Assembly: GCA_030917125.1 (NCBI GenBank)
Contig: JAUPVH010000013.1
Location: 1 to 31,323, forward strand
Direction: 5' to 3'
Source of the DNA: Patescibacteria group bacterium
Lineage (GTDB): Bacteria; Patescibacteriota; Saccharimonadia; CAILAD01; GCA-016700035
Length of the DNA: 31,323 bases
Every line of letters starts with the position of its first letter. Position 1 is the stretch's first letter. The notes below the pieces were generated by a model. That model worked only from the letters and a program-made list of their open reading frames with translations, searched no databases and had not been told where the DNA came from. This document shows positions 7,783-15,413 of the stretch, piece by piece. Both the position numbers and the translations under genes were made by a program.

Positions 7783-9336
7783 ATGCTATTTCGGGACGTC
7801 GTATCGAACATTGCTTTAAAGCGTGAAAGTAAAAATGTTTTAGGGTTTTATATAAAGCGCATCGCTGATGAGCAGTCGACTCGTGTAATAACAGCAGTCC
7901 TCGCCTTGATCATGGTAGCCTTCCAGTCAGTGACGTTTTTAGCGCCACCACAAGTTTCGGAAGCAAGTTCTGGCTCGGCGAACGACATTCTGTACGGGGG
8001 CTATAGTTCGAAGACCGATTTGTTGCGCAAGTTTGATTCGAACCCAGAACTGCGAGCAATCTATACGCGAGTTGGGATTGGTCGTGATGAAATTGTGCGA
8101 GCTACGGCTAGTCGGGTGAATTCGTCATGGGATGTATGGTCGATGGGGCGCACACGTCATGGAGAACAGAATGTTCAGCTCGATATTCCTGGTGCTCATA
8201 CGGCGATTTATTTACGACCACTGCGAGTGTGGGGTAATAATAAGTGGTTCTCTGGTTTAGAGGGCAAAACGGCTGCCGGTAAGCAGTTTTGGATACTCTA
8301 TGACTGTGGTAACCCGGTGTTTGCTGCTAATACCCCAGGAGAGAAAGTGCCGGCCCCTTCAACGCCACCACCGCCACCACCACCACCTCCACCACCACCA
8401 ACTACGCCGCCGCCACCACCAACCATCAGTTACGCGTGTCAGAGCTTGTCAGCCTACATCGATACGGCCAATAGTGGAAAGAACCCACCGCTCAAAGTAA
8501 CGTTTGTTGGGGTTGCTCAAATTGCCAACACAAAGTTGAAGAATTATATCTTTGATTTCGGTGACGGTGAGCGGGTTTCAACTGATAAGTCTCAGGTGGA
8601 GCATACCTATAAGAAGTCTGGTACGTATACGGCGCGATTAAGAATCGAAACAGCTGCAGGTACTACTGACAATAAGGTTGCCTGTTCGCAGACAATTCGC
8701 GTGGTAGATGCGAAGCTTGCGTATAACAAGCAGGCGGTAAACCTGTCGATTAAGGACAAGAACGGAAATCCAATTCAAGCCAGTGGTACAACTGCTCAGG
8801 CTGGTAATGAAATTCGTTACAGCATCTCAGCTACGAATACGGGTACAGGCTTAGTCAGTGGGTTCGTATTTGAAGAAGCCATTGCCGACATCCTCGAATA
8901 TGCAGATATTGTTGATTTGGGCGGAGCCAAGTTGGTTGAAAAGCCAATCCCCGGTCAAGAAGATAAGCTCGTTGAACGCACGCTCGTATGGGATAAGGTG
9001 GATATTAAAGCCGGTGAGACGGCTACCAAGCAGTTTGTTGTAAAAGTAAAAAGCCCGATTCCAACTAATGCAACTGGTGTGAGTGACCCGAGCTCGTTCG
9101 ATTTGAAAATGGAAAATATCTTTTTCAATAATCGAGTCGAAATCTTATTAGAGCAGCCGCCCGTAAAGCAGGTAGAAGCGGTCACGCAAACCCTCCCTCA
9201 AACTGGACCAGGAATAGCAACAACCAGTCTGGCGTTGTTTACGAGCGGAATGGTTTTCATTCTCTTGCGTAATCGTCTCATTAAGCGTGAGTTGGAAATT
9301 ATCGCAGTGACCGATGAAGGAGGCCAACATGCCTGA
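7783..9336 (+). CDS. Surface protein with PKD domain, Pro-rich linker and LPxTG-like C-terminus
   Basis: This is a 517-residue membrane or wall-associated protein. A hydrophobic stretch (about 39-57) acts as export signal or anchor, followed by a globular domain (about 63-182) ending near ILYDCGNPVF. A Pro-rich linker (190-214) leads to a PKD-like beta domain (about 228-307, with FDFGDGE at 257-263 and HTYKKSGTYTA). A DUF11-like beta domain follows (about 315-460). LPQTG (471-475), a hydrophobic helix and RNRLIKRE form a sorting-signal-like end, although 22 residues after the helix is longer than usual. No sortase is in the window, so it may simply be a membrane anchor. The stop overlaps the next gene by 8 bases. 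Likely role: envelope architecture or adhesion; no enzyme motif is seen. Confidence 0.8.
   Translation: MLFRDVVSNIALKRESKNVLGFYIKRIADEQSTRVITAVLALIMVAFQSVTFLAPPQVSEASSGSANDILYGGYSSKTDLLRKFDSNPELRAIYTRVGIGRDEIVRATASRVNSSWDVWSMGRTRHGEQNVQLDIPGAHTAIYLRPLRVWGNNKWFSGLEGKTAAGKQFWILYDCGNPVFAANTPGEKVPAPSTPPPPPPPPPPPPTTPPPPPTISYACQSLSAYIDTANSGKNPPLKVTFVGVAQIANTKLKNYIFDFGDGERVSTDKSQVEHTYKKSGTYTARLRIETAAGTTDNKVACSQTIRVVDAKLAYNKQAVNLSIKDKNGNPIQASGTTAQAGNEIRYSISATNTGTGLVSGFVFEEAIADILEYADIVDLGGAKLVEKPIPGQEDKLVERTLVWDKVDIKAGETATKQFVVKVKSPIPTNATGVSDPSSFDLKMENIFFNNRVEILLEQPPVKQVEAVTQTLPQTGPGIATTSLALFTSGMVFILLRNRLIKRELEIIAVTDEGGQHA
8350..8424 (+). repeat. Low-complexity proline-codon tract
   Basis: Imperfect CCA/CCG/CCT repeats encode two proline runs separated by Thr-Thr. 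This is a domain linker. The repeat may change length by slippage. Confidence 0.8.
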
Positions 9337-9913
9337 AAAATTAACCCATAACCCAGAGCAAGAATCTGGCGCTAAGCCCGAAAAGCCTGAATTGAAGGTT
9401 GAAAAGACCGCGACGAAAGCCGAGAAGCTGGAGCATACCCAGGAAACCCAGCACGAACGAGAGAAATCTGTTGAAAAAACGCGCGAAAAACTCGAGAAAA
9501 CCCTCGACAATGAAACGGAAAAAACGCGCGAAAAACAACCTAAGCCAGTTGAGTCTCGTGAGCCACAGATTATTACACGAGCTGTTCGAGACGCTGCTTT
9601 TAGCGACACGATGAAGACAGTTCGTACGCAGCTTTCGCCGGTGCAGCGGAGTTTTTCGAAGTTTATTCATGCTAAGCCAGTCGAGATGACCAGCGAGCTT
9701 TTGGAAGAGACTGTGTTCCGACCAAGCTTTCTGTGGGGTGGTGTAATTGGCGGCATTGTCTTTGGTGCTGGGTTGTACTTGTTTGCTTATACGCAAGATT
9801 TTCGTCTCTCCGGATCAGAGTATATTGTAGGGCTCTTTGTTGGTGGAATTATCGGCGTAATTATCGAGAAGGTCTTCCGACGCAAGAAGTCGACGAAAAA
9901 AGCGCGCAGCTAA
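9329..9913 (+). CDS. Charged-tail protein with two membrane helices, unknown function
   Basis: The protein has 194 residues and I do not recognise a family. The N-terminal 75 or so residues are almost all Glu, Lys, Thr, Pro and Gln (EKTREKLEKT-type repeats) and likely a helical or disordered cytoplasmic stretch. Two Gly-rich hydrophobic helices (about 131-149 and 158-176) form a hairpin, and the end is basic (RRKKSTKKARS). The ATG at 9329 has AAGGAGG 5 bases upstream and is preferred over the in-frame ATG at 9314, which lies before that site. It overlaps the surface protein gene by 8 bases and precedes the F1-like cluster by 32 bases, so it may belong to that machine. It lacks the helices and conserved Arg expected of an F0 a subunit. 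Confidence 0.75.
   Translation: MPEKLTHNPEQESGAKPEKPELKVEKTATKAEKLEHTQETQHEREKSVEKTREKLEKTLDNETEKTREKQPKPVESREPQIITRAVRDAAFSDTMKTVRTQLSPVQRSFSKFIHAKPVEMTSELLEETVFRPSFLWGGVIGGIVFGAGLYLFAYTQDFRLSGSEYIVGLFVGGIIGVIIEKVFRRKKSTKKARS
9473..9536 (+). repeat. 19-base perfect direct repeat inside the charged-tail gene
   Basis: The same 19 bases (GAAAAAACGCGCGAAAAAC) occur at 9473-9491 and 9518-9536. They are 45 bases apart, exactly 15 codons, and encode EKTREK-type repeats. This suggests recent in-frame duplication of a coding unit. Confidence 0.85.
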
Positions 9914-9945
9914 GCTCATATCTGATAAACTAATACATAAGCATT

Positions 9946-10779
9946 ATGTGGAGAAAAATCCGAGCTAGCCTTTGTGTGGGGATTGTTGCGGCGTTTGTTG
10001 CGGCGTCGACTGGTTCAGTGTTTGCAGTTGACGCGGTGGTGACGCAATCTTTTCAGGCCGACGAAGCCTTGGCGGTTGGTACATTAGTGTCGCGACAGGC
10101 GGATGACCCAGGTAAAATAGAACCAGCTACTACGAATAATCGCGCCACGATCACTGGTGTGGTGGCAAATCCTGAAGAGTCATTTGTGAGCTATAGCTCA
10201 GAGAGTACAACGGCAGTGGATGTCGCGACAAGTGGAGCGGTTATTGTGAATGTATCGACTATTAATGGCGATATTAAAGCCGGTGATCAGCTGACTTCCT
10301 CACCCATTAGTGGGTTTGCTATGAAGGCTTCTAACTCGGGAAAGGTAATTGGCCGGGCGCTGGCGGATTTTTCTCGCTCCACCAACGGTGCGCAAATACG
10401 AACCGTGAACGATGTGAATAATCGTGCGACCGAGGTTGGGGTTGGGCAAGTGGTTGTTACGGTAGAAATTAGCGACTGGACTGGTCCAAGCGGGGCACAA
10501 AACGTATTTGTGGACAACCTTCGTTCGATTGGTGGCCAGGTTGCAGGTAGGCAGGTATCCGCTTCTAGCGCAGTAATTGCCGCAATGGTGCTGGCGGTGG
10601 GCATATTGGTATCTGGCATTGTGTTATTTTCGTCGGTGAGTGCAAGTATGAATTCCTTGGGGAGAAATCCCCTTTCGCACAAAATCATTCGACGTAGTTT
10701 GACGCAAGTTATCCTGATAGTTGTAGTGCTTTTATCGGTGAGTGTTGTGGTGGCGTATTTTATAATAGGTAGAGGATAA
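9946..10779 (+). CDS. F-ATPase c-subunit-like hairpin protein with extracytoplasmic domain, no ion-binding carboxylate
   Basis: The 277 residues comprise a signal peptide (about 1-27, ending SVFA), an extracytoplasmic beta-rich domain (about 30-185) and two membrane helices (about 208-232 and 252-274). The polar loop MNSLGRNPLSHKIIRR (235-250) matches the cytoplasmic loop of F-type c subunits (R/N/P at 240-242). In real c subunits an Asp/Glu lies 18 residues after the loop Pro; here that position is Val260, and helix 2 has no acidic residue. The ectodomain has GDQLTSSPISGFAMKA and GKVIGRAL, motifs I associate with C-terminal domains of surface-fibre proteins in this phylum. Topology fits: ectodomain outside, loop inside facing gamma/epsilon. 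It occupies the c-gene position, two bases before the b-like gene. No clear ribosome site precedes the ATG; TAATAC (9931-9936) may be a leaderless -10. Confidence 0.7.
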   Translation: MWRKIRASLCVGIVAAFVAASTGSVFAVDAVVTQSFQADEALAVGTLVSRQADDPGKIEPATTNNRATITGVVANPEESFVSYSSESTTAVDVATSGAVIVNVSTINGDIKAGDQLTSSPISGFAMKASNSGKVIGRALADFSRSTNGAQIRTVNDVNNRATEVGVGQVVVTVEISDWTGPSGAQNVFVDNLRSIGGQVAGRQVSASSAVIAAMVLAVGILVSGIVLFSSVSASMNSLGRNPLSHKIIRRSLTQVILIVVVLLSVSVVVAYFIIGRG

Positions 10780-10781
10780 GT

Positions 10782-11399
10782 ATGGAAATTTTATTCGGCA
10801 TGATATTGGTAGCTCTGGTAGCTTGCATTGCTTTGCTCGCGGTAGTGTTGGTTAAATTACAGAAACTCGAAAAGCATCAGAAAAAAGCCAAGCCTGTGGT
10901 GGGTCTGACACGCGCGCAGCAGACCCAGTTGCACGAAGAGGCGGGTCGACAGTATGAAGCTATGATGGTTCGAGAATTGCAGCGTTTTGAAAAAAGTATG
11001 CAAAAATTCTCTGATGAAATCTTGGAGAATATGCGCCAGCACGTGGGCCAGCCAGACGTGCAGATTAGTCAGACGATTGAGGGGCTCGTGAGCGCTACCA
11101 CCGATGGGTACAGCCTTGCCTTGCAGGAAGCGGTGGCGGCGCTGAAGGCGCGGCTTAGCTCGGTTGATGCTTTGCTGGCTTCGCACGCTGAAGCTGCTGA
11201 CAAGAATGTGCAGGCGCTGGTCGAAGAGCGTAAGGCTCGGGCCGTTAGTCGGGCCGATGCGGCACTGGCGGGTATTTTTTCTGATTATATGGCTTCGGTT
11301 GCGACCAACTTAGATTTTGGCGAGCAGCAGGATTATGTGTTGGCTCAGCTTGAGGCAATCAAGCCACAGTTACTTGAGGATGTTAAGCGTGTCGGCTGA
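10782..11399 (+). CDS. atpF: F-ATPase b-subunit-like (peripheral stalk) protein
   Basis: The protein has 205 residues: one N-terminal membrane helix (about 3-25) followed by a long, charged, mostly helical region. This is the layout of the F-type b subunit that holds the alpha3-beta3 head. Sequence similarity to standard b is weak by eye, so the assignment rests on architecture and position between c-like and delta genes. An Ala/Gln/Glu-rich segment (about 100-165) is a likely coiled coil. It starts 2 bases after the c-like stop and its last codons overlap the delta start by 11 bases. The symbol is by position and is tentative. Confidence 0.6.
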   Translation: MEILFGMILVALVACIALLAVVLVKLQKLEKHQKKAKPVVGLTRAQQTQLHEEAGRQYEAMMVRELQRFEKSMQKFSDEILENMRQHVGQPDVQISQTIEGLVSATTDGYSLALQEAVAALKARLSSVDALLASHAEAADKNVQALVEERKARAVSRADAALAGIFSDYMASVATNLDFGEQQDYVLAQLEAIKPQLLEDVKRVG

Positions 11400-11841
11400 A
11401 GTGTCATACAGTATTTCCGCACTACCGGTGAGTGTTGTTGGACTGACTGAGCTTGAGGAAGTGCGTGTAGCGCTTGAAAGTTACGTGGACGGTAAGGTTG
11501 ATAGTATACATTCGTTGGATCCCCGCACGCAGGCGTGGCTTGAAGAGCAGTTGCAGACTTATGGTGCAGGGCAGTTAATTGAGGCGCTGGAACGACTAGT
11601 TACTGACGCGCCGGTTATAGAATTAGAACTTGCAGTAGTACCGACGGATGAATGGAGGGAAAAGCTGGTCATCTGGTTTCGTCATCAGGTTTCGCCAGTC
11701 GTACTGATTCGTTTGCATGCGCGCCGTAATTTAGTGGCTGGGCTACGTGTGCGGACTGGTAAGCACGTCTATGACATGTCCCTAGCAACTCGTTTGCAGA
11801 CGGCGACCGGGAATATGCAGGAGATACTTCATGCCAACTAA
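11389..11841 (+). CDS. atpH: F-ATPase delta-subunit-like protein
   Basis: Delta joins the peripheral stalk to the top of the alpha3-beta3 head. The protein has 150 residues against about 175-180 in typical delta. The C-terminal part matches the family: a helical region, then RRNLVAGLRVRTGKHVYDMS followed by LATRLQ, resembling the usual GG-hinge and D-x-S-x-x-x-R-L ending. The GTG at 11389 has GAGG 9 bases upstream and is preferred over in-frame ATGs at 11317 and 11380, which would run deeper into the b-like gene. It overlaps atpA by 11 bases. The N-terminal helical domain is short. Confidence 0.65.
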   Translation: MSAEVSYSISALPVSVVGLTELEEVRVALESYVDGKVDSIHSLDPRTQAWLEEQLQTYGAGQLIEALERLVTDAPVIELELAVVPTDEWREKLVIWFRHQVSPVVLIRLHARRNLVAGLRVRTGKHVYDMSLATRLQTATGNMQEILHAN

Positions 11842-13252
11842 ACAGAATGAGTTTAAGCAGCTGGTTGCAGCCGGGCAGAGTACAGGTGAGGTTATAGCGG
11901 TTCGGCGCTTTGTTGTTGTTGTGCGCGGCATGGAAGGGGTCGCAGTCGGCGGTCAAGTGGTGTTCGAGCATGGAGAAACTGGTTTGGTGCGAGAAATCGA
12001 GGATGATCAAGCGGTGATCCTGACGATTAGTACCGAGTCGGTAGCGATAGGTTCTTTGGCAGTGGTGAAGTCAGCGTTGCTAGAAGTGCCGGTTTCGCAA
12101 AAAATGCTTGGGCGCATTGTTAATCCACTGATGCAACCGATAGATTCGAAGGGGTCAATTGTGGCTTCTCGAACAAGGCCGGTGTTTGGGGATGCTCCGG
12201 CTTTTGCAACCCGTGCAATTCTTGATGAGCAATTGGAAACCGGTGTGACCATTGTTGATACACTGTTCCCCATTGTGCTGGGCCAGAGAATAGCAATTAT
12301 GGGTGACGCTAAGTCTGGTAAAACCACTTTTGCGACCCAGCTTGCTATTAACCAGGCACGTCAGGGTCGTCTTGTGGTTATGGTGCTGATAGCGAAGCGC
12401 CACACTGATATCGATCAGCTTATTGCGCGACTTGCTGAAGCTGGTGTTCAAGACAAAATCAGCTTAGTGGTGGCACATGTATTTGATTCGGTGATGATGC
12501 AGTATCTATCACCTTACGCCGGCTGCGCTTTAGCTGAGGAGTTATGGCAGGCGGGACAGGATACGGTCATTATCTATGATGATTTTTCATCCCACGCAAA
12601 AGTGTGGCGCGAGATATCGCTTCTACTTGGCGCAAACCCTGGCCGTGAATCGTTTCCGGGTGACATGTTTTATACGCACTCTTCATTGCTGGAAAGAGCC
12701 GGTAAATTGGCCGCCAATGGGGCGAGCTTAACGGCCCTGCCGTTGGCAGTCACACCAAATGATGATATTACTGGTTACCTTTCTACCAGTCTGATTTCGA
12801 TGACGGATGGGCAGATTGTCTTTGATGTCGAAACGATGTATCGCGGCACACGTCCGGCAGTCAATGTGGGGTTGTCAGTTTCGCGTGTTGGGGGTCGTGC
12901 GCAACAGGCCGAACATAAGGATTTGGCAACTCGTGTCAGCCAAGTCTTAGCGCGTGCCCGCCAGGCTGGCCAGTTTTCGCATTTCGGTACCGAGCTTTCC
13001 AGCGACATGCGGGCTGATTTGGCGTTGAGTGGACTCCTGTACGGCCTGTTTAATCAGCAGCCGGATGAGTTGTATTCACTGCGTGAACAACAGATTATGA
13101 TCCATGCCGCTTTTGCCGCCGTGAGCCGTCCAGAGTTTTCGAGTGAGTGGCTCAAGACGGTCGTGCGGGATGTGGCAAATGCTAACCCGACTGTTTCGCC
13201 GGCAGAATTGGCTCAGGGTATCATTACCTCTAACCCAAAGGCTGAGGCATGA
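11831..13252 (+). CDS. atpA: F1-like ATPase alpha subunit
   Basis: This is the non-catalytic nucleotide-binding subunit of an F1 head. The P-loop is GDAKSGKT (158-165), instead of the usual GDRQTGKT of alpha. Other alpha features are clear: GVTIVDTLFPIVLGQR just before it, the YLSPYAGCALAEE region, IIYDDFSSHAKVWREIS, FPGDMFYTHSSLLERA, and SVSRVGG with the arginine finger at R352. The length of 473 is about 30 short of typical; the N-terminal region is brief. ATGA overlap with gamma and overlap with delta show tight coupling. Residues for nucleotide binding and the arginine finger are kept, so the head should be ATPase-competent with beta. Confidence 0.9.
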   Translation: MPTKQNEFKQLVAAGQSTGEVIAVRRFVVVVRGMEGVAVGGQVVFEHGETGLVREIEDDQAVILTISTESVAIGSLAVVKSALLEVPVSQKMLGRIVNPLMQPIDSKGSIVASRTRPVFGDAPAFATRAILDEQLETGVTIVDTLFPIVLGQRIAIMGDAKSGKTTFATQLAINQARQGRLVVMVLIAKRHTDIDQLIARLAEAGVQDKISLVVAHVFDSVMMQYLSPYAGCALAEELWQAGQDTVIIYDDFSSHAKVWREISLLLGANPGRESFPGDMFYTHSSLLERAGKLAANGASLTALPLAVTPNDDITGYLSTSLISMTDGQIVFDVETMYRGTRPAVNVGLSVSRVGGRAQQAEHKDLATRVSQVLARARQAGQFSHFGTELSSDMRADLALSGLLYGLFNQQPDELYSLREQQIMIHAAFAAVSRPEFSSEWLKTVVRDVANANPTVSPAELAQGIITSNPKAEA

Positions 13253-14094
13253 GCAGTTCAAAAGATATCTTACACGTGTACGAACAGTACAAGGTAATCG
13301 GCGAACTTTCCGGTGCACTTGAAGGGATTGCGAGTTATCGTATCCGTCAAATTAAGGATCGCGTGTTGTTGTCGAAAAATTTCTTTCAAGAACTCTATGC
13401 CATCTATTTAAGTTTGCGGGTGGAAAAAGAAGTTGCCCGTAAGCCGATGAATAACAAGGATTTATACATCGTTATTACATCGACTGGTGGTCTGAGCGGT
13501 ATGATTGATGAAGAGATTGTGAGTCGGGTGATGCGTGATTATGTAACGTCTACGACTGATGTGGTGACGATTGGCGCTCGTGGGGCGGCACTTTTGCGGG
13601 CCCGAGGATTAGACATTGAAAGGAGCTTTGGACAACCAGATATTACTCGCCCAATCGATACGAGCCCAATTGTCCTTATGGCTCAGCAGTACCGGCGCAC
13701 GTTTGTCTATTATCAAGAGTTTCAGACCCTTACCTTGCAGAGACCAAATCGTATTGAGCTGGTATTGGAAACCCAGACGCTTGAGAAGAATAGTGCGCGT
13801 GACGTACAAGTTGATACGGACAATATTATGCTCGCCAGTGAGTATCTGTTTGAGCCGACGGTTGATGAGGTAATTGAATATCTCGAAAATGTTATGCTTA
13901 ATATTACGATGACACAGCTGATCTTCGAATCGCAATTAGCTCAATTTGCAGCACGTTTTACAGCGATGCTCACAGCTCGTTCGCGGGCGGGAGAGGCGCA
14001 AACAGAGGCACATATGCAGTATTTATCGGCTCGGCGTCGTGAGCGCGATGAAGCTGCCCATGAGATAGCCTATGCCATGCGAGGTCTGAAATGA
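13249..14094 (+). CDS. atpG: F1-like ATPase gamma subunit (divergent)
   Basis: Gamma is the central shaft turned by the alpha3-beta3 head. The protein has 281 residues, normal for the family. The N-terminal helix contains ALEGIASYRIRQIKDR, at the place of the usual kIT-kAM-x-x-VA segment. The middle has a Rossmann-like stretch (LYIVITSTGGLSGMIDEEI, in place of the usual SDRGLCG). The C-terminal helix has TQLIFESQLAQFAARFTAML with the family pattern, ending near AHEIAYAMRGLK. Identity appears low and several signature residues differ, but position and pattern agree. It overlaps alpha and beta by ATGA. Confidence 0.75.
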   Translation: MSSSKDILHVYEQYKVIGELSGALEGIASYRIRQIKDRVLLSKNFFQELYAIYLSLRVEKEVARKPMNNKDLYIVITSTGGLSGMIDEEIVSRVMRDYVTSTTDVVTIGARGAALLRARGLDIERSFGQPDITRPIDTSPIVLMAQQYRRTFVYYQEFQTLTLQRPNRIELVLETQTLEKNSARDVQVDTDNIMLASEYLFEPTVDEVIEYLENVMLNITMTQLIFESQLAQFAARFTAMLTARSRAGEAQTEAHMQYLSARRRERDEAAHEIAYAMRGLK

Positions 14095-15413
14095 CGAAAA
14101 TCACACCTAAGTTACAGTCCAGTGGGCATATTCTTGCAGTTAATGGACTGGTTGTGACGGTGCGTTTTGGCGATGACAGACCGAAGCCAAATGAACTTTT
14201 GCACGTTGAGGATCGCTCCGATGTACTGTTGGTGTGGCGCGAGTTTACAGATCGGCAGACGGCAAAATATATTAATATTGCAGGTGCCTCAGGTTTGACC
14301 GTGAGGATGCCGGTATTCACGAGTGGGCATACCCTGGCTGCGCCAACCGGTAAGGGTGCTTATGGGCGCGTGTTTGATGCCTTGGGTCGTCCGATCGACG
14401 GACTGGAGCCACCTCAGACCGATGTCGTGCCGGTATATCGAGAGATGAAGCAGCCTCATTTTCGTCCAACTACATCGGAGGTATTAACTACCGGCATTAA
14501 GGTAATCGATTTTTTCGCTCCCTTTGTGAAGGGGCGTAAAATTGGCATTATTGGTGGTGCTGGGGTAGGTAAAACCGTACTCACCACTGAGCTTATTCAT
14601 AATATTTCGGCATCTAAAGCGGCCACCAGTTACTTTGTTGGTATTGGGGAGCGCATTCGCGAAGGGCATGAGCTGCGCGACACCCTTGAGAAAGCTCAGT
14701 TACTCGATAGTACGGTGATGTTTTTGGGGCAGATGAATGAGAATGCCGGTATGCGATCTTTGGTTGGTATGACAGCAGCAGCCAGTGCTGAATATCTGCG
14801 CGACGAGCTCAAGACCGACGTGCTGTTCTTTGTAGATAATATCTATCGTTATGTGCAGGCTAATAATGAGCTATCAACGATGCTCAACGAGACGCCATCT
14901 GAAGGTGGTTATCAGCCTGGATTGTTCTCTGAATTACATCGACTTGAAGAGCGCCTGCATTCCACAGAAAACGGCTCGATAACCAGCGTGCAGTCAATCT
15001 ATATTCCGGCCGACGATCTTTCAGACCCAGCTGTAGTTGAAATATCACAGCAATTAGATAGCGTGATTGTGCTCTCGCGCAAAGTATTTGAGTCAGGAAT
15101 TTTCCCAGCGGTTGACTTACTTGCTACACGGTCTTCTTTGCTTTCGATCGATGTGGTTGGGGAGCGACACTATATGTTGGCGCGTCAGGTACAACTGATT
15201 CTCGAGAAATATGAAAGTCTACAGAATATTATTGCGATTATTGGTGAAGCTGAGTTATCGATGGCGGATCGAGAAGCTTACAGCAAAGCCAAAGAACTGA
15301 AGCGCTATTTTGCTCAGCCTATGCATGTTACTCAGGAGCTGAATGGTGTTGCTGGCGAGTTCGTAGATCGTGAGAAAATGTTGGCTGGCGTTGAGGAGAT
15401 TTTGTCGTCATGA
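14091..15413 (+). CDS. atpD: F1-like ATPase beta subunit (catalytic)
   Basis: Beta hydrolyses ATP. The P-loop GGAGVGKT is at 155-162 with K161. GERIREG carries E187 and R188, equivalent to the catalytic Glu and Arg of standard beta. LFFVDNIYRY, GGYQPGLFSELHRLEERL, IYIPADDLSDPAV and SGIFPAVDLLATRSSLLS are all recognisable. The DELSEED segment that pushes gamma reads AELSMAD (387-393), with three acidic residues lost. Length 440 against about 460-480 usually; the C-terminal helical domain is short. Catalysis looks intact while the contact with the shaft has changed. The start comes from the ATGA overlap with gamma. Confidence 0.92.
   Translation: MTKITPKLQSSGHILAVNGLVVTVRFGDDRPKPNELLHVEDRSDVLLVWREFTDRQTAKYINIAGASGLTVRMPVFTSGHTLAAPTGKGAYGRVFDALGRPIDGLEPPQTDVVPVYREMKQPHFRPTTSEVLTTGIKVIDFFAPFVKGRKIGIIGGAGVGKTVLTTELIHNISASKAATSYFVGIGERIREGHELRDTLEKAQLLDSTVMFLGQMNENAGMRSLVGMTAAASAEYLRDELKTDVLFFVDNIYRYVQANNELSTMLNETPSEGGYQPGLFSELHRLEERLHSTENGSITSVQSIYIPADDLSDPAVVEISQQLDSVIVLSRKVFESGIFPAVDLLATRSSLLSIDVVGERHYMLARQVQLILEKYESLQNIIAIIGEAELSMADREAYSKAKELKRYFAQPMHVTQELNGVAGEFVDREKMLAGVEEILSS

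Noticed and set aside
8350..8424. Proline-codon tract as a CRISPR or tandem-repeat locus
   Set aside because: It is in frame, has no spacers, and is explained as a domain linker.
9148..9609. 153-residue antisense reading frame rich in Ser and Phe
   Set aside because: It mirrors the Glu/Lys codons of the sense gene; its composition is an artefact of that.
9329..9913. Two-helix protein as a diverged F0 a subunit
   Set aside because: It has two helices instead of five or six, no conserved Arg in a helix, and a long charged arm not found in a subunits.
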